Below, piece after piece: positions 33,233-45,346 of a DNA stretch of 64,000 nucleotides. Origin of the DNA: Anthoceros angustus (Eukaryota > Streptophyta > Anthocerotopsida > Anthocerotales > Anthocerotaceae); the NCBI GenBank assembly GCA_010909165.1, contig MU008189.1:496001-560000 (forward strand). Direction: 5' to 3'. The position numbers and the translations under genes are program-made. The notes beneath the pieces were generated by a model. That model did not search any database. It was not told the origin of the DNA and was given only the letters and a program-made list of their open reading frames with translations. How positions within the stretch are numbered: position 1 is the first letter of the stretch; every line of letters begins with the position of its first letter.

Positions 33233-33253
33233 GAGTCCCGCCGAGGGTGCCAA
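33233..33253 (-). other. Primer-binding-like site of gypsy element
   Basis: On the minus strand this reads TTGGCACCCTCGGCGGGAC, similar to the TGGCGCC-type tRNA primer sites of plant gypsy elements, two bases after a CCAACA end that could be the LTR terminus. It lies at the expected position upstream of the Gag remnant. Confidence 0.4.
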
Positions 33254-33839
33254 CCTGTTGGATGTCGGGGCAGCACTTGGGTCTAGCCTACTCCAAGGTT
33301 GACGTTTAAGGTTGGTGGGTCTAGACCTAACCTATAAATCTATAAAGGGGTTATGCTCTCTCTCTCATAAGACCCTTGATATGTTGTTATATCTCACACA
33401 CATGCATTCATGCAGCCCTTCAAATGATACTAAATACCAGTGATGATGGCTACCATACTAATATGTAGAACAAGGAAAGACTGGTTGATGCCTGGCTGCT
33501 CGTCCTTCAGCAAAGAGTCCTGCACGTTTACCGTCTACTTACAATGCAAAAAAGAACCACCTATGAAATCTCGAAACAAGGACTTCACGTTTGGGACACA
33601 CACACTCAATGATGATCAGATTCAAAACACTGGACTGTATGGAAAGGGAATGGCCTGGATCTACCAATCTTGTCATACAGAGACGTCCAAGTGAATAAAG
33701 ATGGGCCTGAGAATTTCCTTCTACTTAGTTAGGGCTTGTTCAAGTGCTGCCCCCACATCTTGGAGGCGTTCGTCTCGGGCGTGGAGGAGGGGTTTTCCCC
33801 CTAGAGCCGTCCTTGAGGTTGGCCAAGGGACTTTTATCT

Positions 33840-34460
33840 TCTGAGGCTAGGATCGCCTTGCCCGATGCGAAACACCTGGATACTGGGTCAGGCCAGAAGC
33901 CAGGAACCTTATACTCCCTTCCCTGAACAAGAGCGAAGTCGAGCCCCAATGGCCCCGGAAATAGAGGAGTCCCGAAGAAGGGCCAACTATGCCAGCGGTA
34001 GTGCTTCTCCAAGAGCGACTATTAAAGCCCACGCAGCCCAACCCCAGGGAGCGAAGAGAAATGGGGCACCAGCCACTTTTTCCACCACGATGCGCTTTCG
34101 CCTGCCTCACGCTTGCTCTCTCTACTTATAGCTATGGAGCCCCCCTCGATGACTCGAGGACCCACCAAGGCCGCTATCCTATAGGCGGACACTGCATTAC
34201 TACGCATGACGCCATCCGAGACGTCATGTTCTCAATGGCCAAGTAGAGCGGGTTCTGTACTTATACGGACCGCCCATACACCTTGCTCAACGACATTTCT
34301 CTCAGGGCTGATCTTTTTCTATCTCAGGGAGAATAGGTTTCTGTTGCCGATGTGGTTGTAACAGACCCCACCCGGGACTCTGTCTACGAGCATGTGATCT
34401 TTAACCCTCCTGGTTGAGCGGCGGAGGGCTGAGCGATGGCCAAGGTCCACAAGTACTCTC
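33840..34460. pseudogene. LINE-like RT fragment with internal inversion
   Basis: From about 34075 to 34460 the plus strand reads the RT C-terminus: LDDSRTHQGRYP, then THDAIRDVMFSMAK, RADLFL, VSVADVVVTDPTRDS and NPPG, with stops. The preceding piece, about 33840-34075, matches the adjoining upstream RT part only on the minus strand (GCVGF..RSWRS, GFWPDPVSRC), by comparison with 58.35-58.62 kb. The two parts therefore point at each other. Confidence 0.5.
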
Positions 34461-35614
34461 CTATGCAGGATGGCCATGTCATGGCATAGACTTACAAGAC
34501 GCTCTGTACATAATAAAGATGTAGGTTGTGTAGTTAGGACGGCATGATGGATGATGCCAGGGGTGCATGGTATGTATATGTATATATGACCGATGTATGC
34601 CATGTAGCATGTGGATGGATGTGTGATATGTGGCATGTGGATGCGTCATGGACGAAACGGCGACAAGTGCAGGGCAGTGGTTCTTCGGCTTTAGTAGGTA
34701 GGCCTTTTCTTTATCCCCGATCATAAAATTCTCCATGCAGTAGATAATTTTGAGGTGAGCAATCACGGGATTAGTCCCCCTTGGTGCGGTATCCTGGTTG
34801 AGTTGTTCCCCTTTTCTTTGTGGGGTAGATGAGCTTTTCCATCTCTTTCCTCATATAAAGTCTCCACATTCCCCTTGCGGCGGGATCACCCAGGGTATTT
34901 AGGGTTCCGGCTCGATACATGACGGGTACCGAAATGAGGGCGACGTGTAGTCATGGAAAGCAAGCAATTCATTTTACGTCGGCCAGCGTTAGCCCGCACT
35001 TGGACAGCGTGGGACAGAAGGCAGCTACGAGTTGGTCGCATGCGGAGCGCCAAGCAGGTGCCGTCAATCATACAACCTTGCGTGTACCTACCTGCATGAA
35101 TGGTGCATGGATGAATGAATGAAACATTTTAATCAGTGAAGCGAACAAGAAGCGGGAGTGACGAAACCGTCAGTCATCTCGGCAGGGATGTGGGCGTGAC
35201 GAAATGGCAGGCAGCAGCTGCTTGTTCTCCTGTTCCCGTTCCCCTTCCAGCGCTTGCTCCACGTCGTACGCTCCGAGCTCGAGCCCGAGCCCGCGTCGCT
35301 TAAGCTTAACGCGGAGGCCAAGTTCGACCGAGATCCCAGGTCTGTCCCTGTCCGACTCCGCAATCTGCTCCCATCCGCCCCCGCACAGCCCAATTCGCAA
35401 ATTCCGCTCTCCTGTTTCTGTGGCCCCGATTCACGCCTGTTTTGCGCACGGCCATTATTCGATCGACATGCCAGAATGCAACTTGCCGTGCTCCGGGCCC
35501 CATTGACGCCCCTTTCTTACCCAGTGTGCCGCATTCCCAGCTGCAGCCGCTGTGGGCGCTGCCAGGCTCGATCGCTCCTGCGCAGCTGCCGCCGGTCGCC
35601 GCGTTGCAGCCAGC
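34461..35614. other. Intergenic region upstream of the sugar transporter
   Basis: Includes a stretch rich in TGTATG/GTGGATG words (34565-34650) and the presumed promoter and leader of the transporter gene. No coding signal recognised. Confidence 0.4.
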
Positions 35615-38469
35615 ATGTCCCCTGGGAAGCGGGAGCTGGGCACGGACGGGGACTCCACCTGGAAGCTCTGGGAGAACGGGAAGAAACCCAAGCTCAAGGT
35701 GGGTGGGGCTGTTCGGGCGTTGTGGGCTGGACGGTGGGCTGTTCCTCGGTTTCTCACTGTGGGTTTTGCAGGCTGGGGCTGGGGACGCGGTAGAGTCAGG
35801 GTATGAGAACGGATATGGAGGGGACGGGGAGCCCCTGCTGCGGCATTCTAGTACGACGCCAATTGATTGGGGAGCAGTCTCCTTGCTGTAAGCCAGCACC
35901 CTTTTCTGTGAAAGCAGCGATGGTGGGTGGGTCGTGACTTATGCTTGGTTTTTGTTTCCTTCTTCGCAGCTTCTTGTTCCCGGCTCTCGGGGGACTCTTG
36001 TTTGGGTATGACATTGGTGCCACGTCGGGAGCTTCCATTTCCTTGACGGTAATAGGATTTTCGGACCGAGCTTCTCGTTTCCTGCTGCTGCTGCTGCCTC
36101 CGGTACTGACTTGCCTTGTCCTTGTCCTTGTGTTTGTGCAGTCACCGGATCTGAGTGGGACTGATTGGTTTGATTTGGCATCATGGCAAACTGGCTTGGT
36201 GGTGGGGGCTCGAGTCTGTTTGCAGTTGGTGAATTATGCGGAAGCATTTGGTTAAGTTGATGCTAATGGTTTTGGGGACGTGCAGGTGAGCGGGTCACTC
36301 TATGGCGCTCTGTTGGGCTCAATACTGGCATTCAACATTGCCGATTTCCTAGGTGGTCCCCAGTACTGGGTTTTGCAGACGGTTTTGTCGGGAGAACGGA
36401 TGCGCGGGCTACAACTTTCCGACTCGCTTTTTGGTGTTTTTCGTCGCAGGTCGTCGCAGGGAGCTGATTGTTGCATCTCTGATTTATGGAGGAGGTGCCG
36501 TGATAACTGCAGTTGCAACCAACTATGCTGTGCTGGTGGTTGGTCGTCTCCTTTTTGGAGTAGGGATAGGATTGGTATGCGATCTCACCCGATTCTTTTC
36601 AACCATTCTAGTCTTGGGTTGGAAATGTGCAAGCTCTCTCGGGGACTTGATCATTAACTAAGCTCATCCTTGTATACTCGTTGTGCACAGGCTATGCATG
36701 CAGCTCCCATGTACATTGCTGAAACTTCTCCCCCAAAAGTTCGGGGCACGCTCATCTCTCTCAAGGAGGCATTCATTGTCTTGGGCATGCTGGTGAGCAG
36801 TGGGAGGGGAGACTCACCTTTGAAGCTGGCTGGCCCTTTGATTCATGCCCATCCTCAAATTACCCATTTTTCTGCTTTCTCCTGTTGGTGTGCAGCTAGG
36901 TTACCTAGTAGGTTCCGTTGAGATTGACAACGTTGGGGGATGGAGGATCATGTATGGTGCTGCCCTGCCTATTGCCTTGGTGATGGGAGCAGGGGTGTGG
37001 TGGCTGCCCCCATCACCACGGTGGCTGCTACTTTCTGCTGTCCAAGGCAAGGGAAACGTTGAAGAGCTTAAGGAGAGGGCGGCGGTATCCATTCGAAGAT
37101 GTGGAAGTAGTAGAGCTAGTGACGAGGAAATCCAGGAGCAATTAGAGGATACCTTGTCCTCTCTAGGAGCAGGAGACGAGGTCACCTTCGTGGAGTTATT
37201 CCAGGGCCTTAACTTGAAGGCTCTGACTGTAGGCGCTGGCCTGGTCTTCTTCCAACAGGTTGGCACAGCTCAACTCTGGCTCATGTCCGTGCTAGGGGCA
37301 GGCTCGAGCTGCACGTACCACTCAACTTTGCTGATGGCTCCAATAGTGATTAACAAGAACTTGGCTTTGTAGGTGACTGGCCAACCGAGTGTGTTATATT
37401 ATGCAGCTCCAATTTTTCAGGTTAGTGTTATCTGCCCTTAGTGTTGCTCACCCTGGAGGTAGGAATGTGCTCTGACATGATCATGTGCTTGGGAAACAGT
37501 CTGCAGGTTTCAGTGCAGCTGCGGATGCCACCAAGCTCTCTGTCCTGTTGGGTTTCTTTAAGGTAACTGAGCATAGAACCTTCTTGGGCTCATTGACTAC
37601 TTTAGGTGATCGTTTGTCCACTTCGATGGTTTGCTTGTTTCCAAACTTCTGACGGGCTTCCCTAGTGGCTTCCGGGCTGCTTCGCTTGTGTTCGTCTCCC
37701 GTTGTCTGTTTGCTGCAGCTGCTCATGACTGGCATTGCTGTCTTCAACGTCGACAAACTTGGGCGAAGACCTTTGCTCATCACCGGCGTCAGTGGAATCG
37801 TGCGTCGTCACCTCTCCGAGCATGTCCACCCCCACTTCTGCTCCACATGCCTCCATCAAGAAACTAATTTCCACCTTCTACCTTGCAGGTTGTCAGCCTC
37901 CTCCTCCTGGCGGGCTACTACTCGTTCGCCCAAGGAATCCCTATCCTGGCCGTCGTTGCCCTCCTCTTGTACGTCGGTTGCTATCAGGTGAGCCTTGTCA
38001 TGCCCTGCCCCCCAAATGGAACGTGGCATCACGTATCTTGTCATCCATCAAATTCGAATCTCACTCACATCTCCCATCCCTGCAGGTATCTTTCGGGCCT
38101 GTCTCATGGTTGATGGTCTCGGAGATCTTCCCCCTCCGATCACGAGGCCGAGCTCTGAGCTTGACCACTCTCGTCAACTTCGCTTCCAACGCAGTCGTTG
38201 CTTTCGCCTTCGCCCCTCTCCAGGTAGCCCACTTTCCTCTCCTCACCCTGTGCTCCTCGCGAAGTAGGAAACCTTCAAACCAGCTTCCTCAACCTAAACA
38301 ACCTCCCTTGACCTGACAGGCTGCGGTGGGTGCATCCTTCACATTCCTCATCTTCGGGGCCATTGGAGTGGGCTCCTTGGCCTTCATCGTCACCAGTGTC
38401 CCCGAAACCAAGGGCCTGACCTTAGAGGAGATCGAAGCAAAGCTGTTGGGAACGCGGCCGGATGACTGA
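35615..38469 (+). CDS. Sugar/H+ symporter, vacuolar glucose / D-xylose symporter-like
   Basis: CDS join(35615..35698,35772..35887,35970..36048,36142..36201,36286..36352,36450..36574,36691..36792,36896..37258,37373..37420,37500..37562,37719..37799,37889..37987,38086..38223,38320..38469), 524 residues, in frame over 13 introns. It is a major-facilitator sugar porter with 12 predicted membrane spans: FPALGGLLFGYDIGATSG at the first span, GRLLFGVGIGL, AETSPPKVRGTLISL, VFFQQVTGQPSVLYYA, NVDKLGRRPLL, VSEIFPLRSRGRALSL and the closing PETKGLTLEEIE. The sequence is closest in memory to the plant VGT1 / D-xylose-proton symporter-like group (tonoplast or plastid envelope). The hydrophilic N-terminus before the first span carries PLLRHSS, close to the acidic-dileucine type of tonoplast sorting signal. 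Confidence 0.9.
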
Positions 38470-39362
38470 AAAGATTAGACAGATCATATTAGGAAGGTCC
38501 CTCACGAAGATCAACTGCAGAGTACATTAGGGTGGCAGGCACGTGGTGCCTGGCCTGCTACAGCGGATCTTTGATACTGACGAGCTTTTACTGTCCACCA
38601 CCTCCTCCTATTCTCAGTGCTCCATATCCAAAGACGTTGAACTAGCTGGACGCTGCCTGTTCCAATTCGGCGATTTTTGTAGGTCGGCAGGCTGGGTAGA
38701 GGCAACGGAACCAGGACGCGGCGTGGCCCGCCCCGGCCCGTCCCAGCTCGTCTCCCTCAGTCGTCGGTCTCCTCACAGTGGTCTTTGCGGAGTGGAAGGA
38801 GCTGGTCTCTCGTCATCATCCCGTGCTTCCACCATTCTGGCCTCTGCCATTGACGCTTGACCTCAACGCTGGGCCGAGCTTGGAGTGTGTTGTTGCCGGG
38901 GGCGGCAATCTGCGGACGCGGCCCCGCTTTTGCGCCAACCACCCGCTCTGCCGGTTTGTGGGTTCTTTGAATTTTGACCCCACACGAAGTTCCTTTCTTT
39001 TTCTGCTCGCTTTCCTCCATCGCTTCCTTCCTTGGCTTGCCTCGCCTTCCTCCCAGTGCCTCCATCGCCTTCCGGCCACAGCCGAGCCTTTGACTCGGTC
39101 GAGGCGACCTGGGAGCATTTGACCTTGGGGGAATCGTGTACGTGGGCGGCCGGCAGGGTCCGGCAGGGTCCGGCAGGTCTGGCTGTCAACTGAGGGACAG
39201 CAGACTGTGAGCGGCCTGTCTCCCAGGGCTCTCTGCCATCCTTGTGTGTTGGTTGCGGTGGCAGGCCGGGGGACGGGCTCTCAGACCCGCCGTGGGCTGT
39301 CGGGTGATGGGAGTGCTGCTGATCGAAGCTCAGGCATAGCGGATTCCAGGCGGCTGGCCACA
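38470..39362. other. Intergenic region upstream of the MAP kinase kinase
   Basis: About 890 bp with the transporter 3' UTR and the MAP kinase kinase promoter and leader. It includes a short direct repeat (three GGCAGGGTCC-like units near 39151-39178). Open frames here overlap on both strands and have no domain. Confidence 0.5.
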
Positions 39363-41346
39363 ATGACGGGGAAGAAGCCCTTCAGCCGGCCCAGCCCGCC
39401 GGTCATCAATGTAAATGTCCCCAAGCAGGGGGCCACCATACCCGATCTTTTGTAAGCTCGCCCACTCAATTTCAATGCTGCGTGTCATGTTCAGCTCTTC
39501 CTGTTGTTGTGCGGGGATAGGTTGGTGTCTGTGCGGAATGCCCATTTCCTGTGCAGCTAATTGGACAGGGCAGTCCTCTGGGAAACGAGAGTCGGGGTTT
39601 GTGCTGTATCCGCTCTCACGGGACTGAATCTGCTGTTTTGCTCGTTGTGGGGAGTTGTCATATGTCGGTGTGGTTAAGCAAGGGATGTGTTTGCCTGCAG
39701 CACGGCGAGCGGGACTTTCAGGTATGAGGACATGATTTTGAACAAGGAAGGTCTGAAGCTTGTCTCCAAGGCTAATGAAGAGGCTGCTGCCAGCGTAAGT
39801 GTTTCTTTAACTCGTGTTCTGCCCCGCTTTGCACAACTCTTGATACTTTTTTCTGATACATACGCTGTGGGAACTTGGTATGGGCGCTAAAGCCTGCAGC
39901 AGACGTTCAGTTTACGCTTGCGGATTTGGAAACGATTAAAGTGATTGGGAAGGGCAGTGGCGGGCTTGTGCAGCTTGTCCGTCACAAGTGGACAAACGAG
40001 ATCTACGCCTTGAAGGTGTGTTTCCTTCAAGACCATTCCTTCCTAGAACATGTCCGGCTGACTGATCATAACTTTTGTCAATTTGCTTGTTCTTGTGCAG
40101 GTGATACGGATGAACATACAGGAAACCGCGCGCAGGCAGATTGTGCAAGAGTTGAAAATCAACAAAGCAACTGAGTGTCCGTATGTGGTGGTTTGCCATC
40201 ATGCTTTCTATCAGAATGGAGCAATATCTATCCTGCTTGAGTATATGGATGGCGGATCACTTGCGGACATTGTGAAGCATAACCAAGTTCCAGAGCCTCA
40301 CCTCTCAGTGATCAGTCGGCAGGTTTGTGCATCTCATCAGTCACATATCAAATCTTTTCAAGTGAATTTCTGTTTCTGGGTTGGTTCTAGAAACCTTCGT
40401 TGTCTGTGCTACTGCCCTCCTGCCCTGACAGTAAGGCGGTAACCCTTATCTTTGGCCTCATTTGCAGGTTCTTCAAGGTCTGCACTATTTACACCATTCG
40501 AAGCGCATTATACATCGAGATATCAAGCCGTCAAATCTTTTACTAAACCACAAGAGTGAGGCCAAAATCACCGATTTCGGTGTCAGTGTAATCGTCGAAC
40601 ACTCCATGGCCGAAAGGGACTCATTTATTGGCACATATACATATATGTCCGTAAGTGCAGCCTTTTTGCACATCTCTGTGCTATTTGCCAGGTTTTCTGA
40701 GCAGATCAGACTCCTGTGAATTTTCGTAATGATTCACGTGTCTGGAAGTTTGAACTAACCTTGATAGTTGGTATGAATGCAACAGCCGGAGCGAATAAGT
40801 GGCAGCACCTACTCGTACGACAGTGACATCTGGAGCTTGGGTCTGACGTTGCTTGAGTGTGCACTGGGGCGCTTCCCGTACCGGGATTGTTTGAATTTCT
40901 ACGAGCTTTTGGAAGCGATTGTGGAGCAGCCACCTCCCGTGCCCCCTTCAGACCAGTTTTCTCCAGAGTTCTGCTCATTCATATCCGGGTGGTAAGTTAG
41001 ACCTTCATCACTTCATAGTCTGTGCATTTATATCCAAAGCATCTTTTCGAAATAATCTTTTGCTGAATGCATGTCGGGTCTCTCGAACGGGGTTTTAACA
41101 TTTTTGGGTTGTCTGACAAAAGCCTGCAGAAGAACCCGAAGCACCGCCTGAGTATTACCCAACTATTGGTAAGTCTCGGTCTACTCAAACTGACCATACT
41201 GCATCCATTTTCGATAGCCCAACTCAGAAAGTGAGTAACCTGGTGCTTGCTTTTGTTTGCAGGATCACCCTTTCATAAAGAAGTACGAAAACGAGCAAAT
41301 TAGCCTGTCTGAACTCATACCTGTCGCCTCGTCTACTCCAGAGTAA
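39363..41346 (+). CDS. MAP kinase kinase, plant group A (MKK1/2/6-like)
   Basis: CDS join(39363..39451,39701..39794,39893..40015,40101..40322,40468..40650,40786..40991,41123..41168,41263..41346), 348 residues, in frame throughout. Features: the N-terminal [11 protein letters not shown] segment typical of MKK2/MKK6, glycine loop [12 protein letters not shown], catalytic Lys in [25 protein letters not shown], and the activation loop [13 protein letters not shown] with the plant S-x5-S pattern phosphorylated by MAPKKKs. Then [24 protein letters not shown] and the C-terminal HPFIKKYE. It should phosphorylate MAP kinases of the MPK4/6/13 type in stress or cell-division signalling; which cascade cannot be told from sequence. 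Two introns end AAAG|CCTGCAG, where a second, out-of-frame AG follows closely. Confidence 0.92.
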
Positions 41347-41817
41347 GGCCGGAAGACGAGAGGTCCGGTATGGAGTAATGCTACCTCCCCTCGAATGTTA
41401 CTGCTCACCTTGCTGTTGCTGCCAAAGTTGATGGGTAGCCATGATATTTGAAGTTCCCCACCGTTTCATTGGTGTCTTTCAGAGACGGTCTCTTCTCTCC
41501 CCCGTCTTTTATATTCATGGTAAATCAGTCCTGGATCGTTTCCGTCCCAAGATGAACTTTGAAATTGTGCCTGACCGGTTGAAATTATGCACCTGGAGAT
41601 CCAAGACTCCAGATTGTCCCAAAGACAGCGGTGTTTGCATGCCACGCACTACCCCACGTCACATAACCTCTTCAGACACATGGCCTCTTCAGAGCTGACG
41701 GGCAGTCAGTGGGCCTGTAAGCCTTCCTCTGTACATCGATCTCAGCTTTCGAGTCGGTGTGTGCTCTGGTCCCCAGAAAATCAGTGAAGCTTTGGCAGCA
41801 AGGTTGAGGACGCTACT

Positions 41818-42072
41818 ATGGCACAGCAGGGAATTCAAGGGGGCAATCCTGGCCCTAAGCCTAATTCAGAGGACTTCGAGACAGACATGGCAAAGCATAT
41901 GCAAGAAGCAGGCAGGCAGCGCGCTGAATCAGAAGACTACCAAGCCAAAAGTGTGAAGGAGAAGATCCAGTACCACGAGGAGAAGATCAAGGACTATGCC
42001 TCGGAGAAGATGGACAAGGCCGGAGAGGCGATCAAAAGCACCATCTCCGGCACTGGTTCTTCTGACAAGTAG
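41818..42072 (+). CDS. Small hydrophilic LEA-like protein
   Basis: Single-exon ORF of 84 residues. It is entirely hydrophilic, rich in Lys, Glu, Ala, Gln and Gly, with no Cys or Trp. The N-terminus is Gly/Pro-rich (GGNPGPKPNSEDF), followed by amphipathic heptads (SVKEKIQYHEEKIKDYASE, MDKAGEAIKSTISG) like the 11-mer helices of group 3/LEA_4 proteins. Such proteins protect membranes and enzymes during drying. The upstream gap (41347-41817) has no other gene and should hold its promoter. Assignment rests on composition and helix pattern only. Confidence 0.6.
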   Translation: MAQQGIQGGNPGPKPNSEDFETDMAKHMQEAGRQRAESEDYQAKSVKEKIQYHEEKIKDYASEKMDKAGEAIKSTISGTGSSDK

Positions 42073-42673
42073 ATGGCCAGGATTTGTTCTGCCACCACAA
42101 AAATTTTGTAGTGCTGTTTGCAGATATGATTTGGTCGGTAGGCACCAACAAGAAATGCTGATCGGAAGGAGGTGGTGGTGTATCACTCCATGCAGCTCCT
42201 AGCCGACGGTGTTGCTGAATTTTGTTATTTTCGAGTATTTCAAGTTCCGTGCAGTAAAGCTGCAGCCTGCTATGGTACGACCACCACCGTCATCGATTAT
42301 GATCGATATCTATTGTCTGTACTGCCAAACCCGGATAGTTCGAGACCTCCTTGGCGCGTCTTGCAAGCCTTGCGCCACAGACATAGTGCTTGACAGTATA
42401 AGCTTGTTTGTCAGCCGATTTTCATATTGCTTGGCGAACATCAATATTTATGTAGTGCCATGGTTGTAGATTTCGAAGCTGGATATCCTTCGATGGGCCG
42501 ATGATGGGATGAGCTCAAGGGCAGAAAGCTGCGTGCACTTTGGGAGGATAGGTGGAAGGAAAATTATTCCGGACTGCCCAAAATTTGTAGTTGGCAGTAT
42601 GAAAACATTTTACAATGTACGAAGAGCAGAATGTTCAGTTCATGTTACAAGTTTCCGACGCCGTGCAATGCTA
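42073..42673. other. Intergenic region between LEA-like and TauE/SafE genes
   Basis: 3' flanks of two convergent genes. No coding signal or repeat recognised. Confidence 0.5.
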
Positions 42674-45346
42674 TTATGCTGTGCAGAGGCTCTCGAAGCC
42701 CATATAATCTCCTGCTTTAAACTTCAGCACGTTCCTGATAATTCCCACGATCCCTGCATAGAAGAAGGCAGCAGCGAGTAAGAAGCCCGATCAAGCTGCA
42801 ACTGTGATAAAACAAGCAGGACATCTACGGGCTAAGATTGACAGGTACCCATGGTAACGGCGCTTATGGCAATGCTTGAAGCTAAAGTGAACACAATGAT
42901 GGACGGTCTCTTTAACATTCTGATCAGCTTTGCAACGAAATACTGAGCCCAGAAGGCAGATAACATGGTCACCAGCACCAGGTACACTCCTGTACAGAGA
43001 GCAGTAACTTAGAGGTAAGAGCGAGGATGTGGGGTGACTGCACGATGCAAGGGCAGATGATAAGAGTACGCTCACCATAAGTCAGTGGGATGCGGTCCAA
43101 GAGGTAGTACTCGATAACCGACATCGATGAAGAGAAGATCATCACGAAAGTGGCCGTTGCACTTGTCACCTGCGGGCAGCATTGACGTGACAGCTTTGAA
43201 CCACACACAAATACCGGTGCAAACACAACATGCCCTGTAGCTAGAAGCGGTGCCCAGATTTGCTTTCTCACCTGAGGAGTAATGCCGATTTCCAGAAGCA
43301 GAGGTCCCAGAATGGCGCCCCCTCCGACACCCAACATTCCCCCTACAAGCCCAGCGGAGATCCCGAAGAAGCTGCAGGATGCAAGCTCGGACACGGTCCA
43401 TTCGACTTGATCCTCATCCCCCCAATCCTTCAAGCTTTTTTGTTTGCCTTTGTCGTACAAATGGATCGCCGTGTTGATGGTCACAGAGAAGGCCACTGGA
43501 ACCTAATTTGGGCGCATACCAAAAAGCACCTTAGCTCTTGTCAACAATCTCAGGGACCCTTCGAAATCCCCGGGAGAGACCTTGATTGGTGGGATCTACC
43601 TGCACCAGGTTGAGGACCCAGTATGACGCTCCACATTCTGGCACCTGGATCTGGAATCAAGAACAGGACACAAGCTTCTGTTGGAAGGAATGCCCTCACT
43701 GACATTTGAAGCCCTTCCTGATCACATTCTCAGCACATGCTAAATCCTGAGGAGCTGCCTTTGGGTTAATGCAAGCGCACCTTCACGACTTGGATTACGA
43801 GAAATGCAAGCCAAACCAAAGAAAGGAGTCCGAGGGCTCTAAAATCCACATAGAGCCACCATCTCTCCAGAGCCTGCATAAATGCAGGTCTCCCATTATC
43901 ATTTTTTAGTGTTGCGGGTCGGAACTCGTTCACGGGTTAAATAGTTAGAACCTCACATCGTACTGGCTGGAATCACCTCCGGCGGGAGGTTGGACGTTCT
44001 CTCCAGGTGCCCCTGAAACAGAATCATACATAAATGTTGTGTCAGAGCGGTCTCAGCATGAACGTGCGTGCGACAATCTGAGATACAACGTTGAAATACA
44101 ATTGCAATACGATTCACTGATGTATCATTGTAAACAGACTTACCTTCTTGATCGGAGCTTTCCTGTATGAGCCTCTGCCCGCACACAGAAGAATGGATGT
44201 TACAAATGGGGAATACATGGTCTCAGAAGCGACTTCAGATTTGTGCAGAAACAGCAAAGCACACAAAGAGATGCGGAACCTGATTCCGTGTGTTCTCTTG
44301 ATTCCATGCAACGATGCCCTTGAGGAAAGCATTCCATGCGAGTCCTGCACCCACAGACCACACACCGAGGTTCAAAGCCGACGATCAACAACTACCATGG
44401 GGAGAGCAAATGTGTGTCGCATTTTGAGCAGTGGTGTCAGAAAGGATTACCGCAGAAGATGATGATGAGAAGCGTGACAACCATCCAATCAGCGAGCATA
44501 ATATTCAGCGCAACTCCAATGCTGATCCCCAGCAGTAGCATAGGTTGGAACAGCAGTGCCAGCTCGTAATCCATCACAGACCGATCGGCGGTAGGATGCT
44601 TCACCTTGAGATTGAAATAGGTGGTGGACAGAGCTCCCCCCATGATCATGGCTGCAACGAGATAGGTGAAGCACTTGACAAGCTACAGAGCCAGAGCCAG
44701 GGCCAGAGCCTGGCTGAGGCCAAAGCAAGCATCCATACTGCACATCAAAGCTAACGCAGTGCCCAGTACATTTGGAAAGCGCTGTGGCTGTCTTGGAGTC
44801 GAAGCCAATGACCAGAATAAGCATCGGTACAAAGATGCCACCTCCCCCAACCCCTCCCACACTTCCCAGGGCCGCCCCAAAGAACCCGATAGCACTGCCC
44901 AGGACCACCCTCCAACTGAGCCCGAACTCCTGCGAAACAGAACAGGTCTGAATGAATCTCATCTCAAATCCAAGCATCCGCCACCGTACACCGCAACCCA
45001 AGAATATCATCACTGGCTCCAAGCAGCTCACCGGCCAGTGGGATCGGAAATCGTTATCATCTCCAGTCAGCAGATTGTAGCTGTCCAAGAGAAAAGCGAG
45101 GAGGCTGAAAGACTCCTGCCCCGAATTCGCATTCTGGGCGACGACGTCACTGTCACTGACTCCATCTGGCTTCCCGGGCCTCGAGCCCCGCGGCTCTCGA
45201 ACCTTCAACCGGGTGATATCGAAACCAGCAACATCCTCTGGATCTGGGAGGAGGTGCAGCCCTGCTGCTAGATGAGTAGCGGCCTGGATCAGGATGAGCA
45301 GGAGAAGGATCCAGTGCCACCCTCCTCCGCCTCTGGAACGAGTCAT
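42674..45346 (-). CDS. Sulfite exporter TauE/SafE family membrane protein
   Basis: CDS complement(join(42674..42753,42849..42989,43076..43169,43272..43502,43600..43650,43781..43873,43957..44012,44144..44174,44280..44344,44451..44651,44770..44929,45032..45346)), 505 residues, in frame over 11 introns. An N-terminal hydrophobic leader ([20 protein letters not shown]) precedes two homologous membrane halves, each opening with a glycine-rich repeat: [15 protein letters not shown] in the first and [20 protein letters not shown] in the second. Between them is a loop of about 75 residues. This paired-half, Gly-rich layout defines the family, which exports sulfite or related anions; plant members are mostly uncharacterised. 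An in-frame ATG at 45424 would add 26 residues; 45346 is preferred because the leader then starts near the N-terminus. At the exon 2/3 join the usual SKC-M reads SKS-M. Confidence 0.88.

Larger units (their letters stand above)
29133..33256 (-). mobile_element. Degraded Ty3/gypsy LTR retrotransposon, interrupted
   Basis: Minus-strand order: a primer-binding-like site (33253-33233, TTGGCACCCTCGGCGGGA), Gag-like reading (about 32637-31965), aspartic protease (about 31970-31520), reverse transcriptase (30032-29400) and the start of the connection/RNase H part (29402-29133). This gag-protease-RT-RNase H order is that of Ty3/gypsy. The pol part is split by about 1.3 kb of unrelated sequence between about 30040 and 31300. 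A sequence opening TGTTGGATGTC at 33256 on the plus strand looks like the inner edge of the 5' LTR; the outer LTR limits were not found. Several frameshifts and stops make it inactive. Confidence 0.7.
32640..33720. other. Non-coding flank with LTR-like sequence
   Basis: Holds the hairpin at 32793-32875, the primer-binding-like site, and beyond 33256 sequence that may be the 5' LTR of the gypsy element (it includes TATAAATCTATAAAG). No gene is supported. Confidence 0.35.

Noticed and set aside
35254-35899. Overlapping open frames on both strands before the sugar transporter
   Set aside because: They overlap the proven first exons or the leader and lack recognisable sequence; likely GC-rich chance frames.
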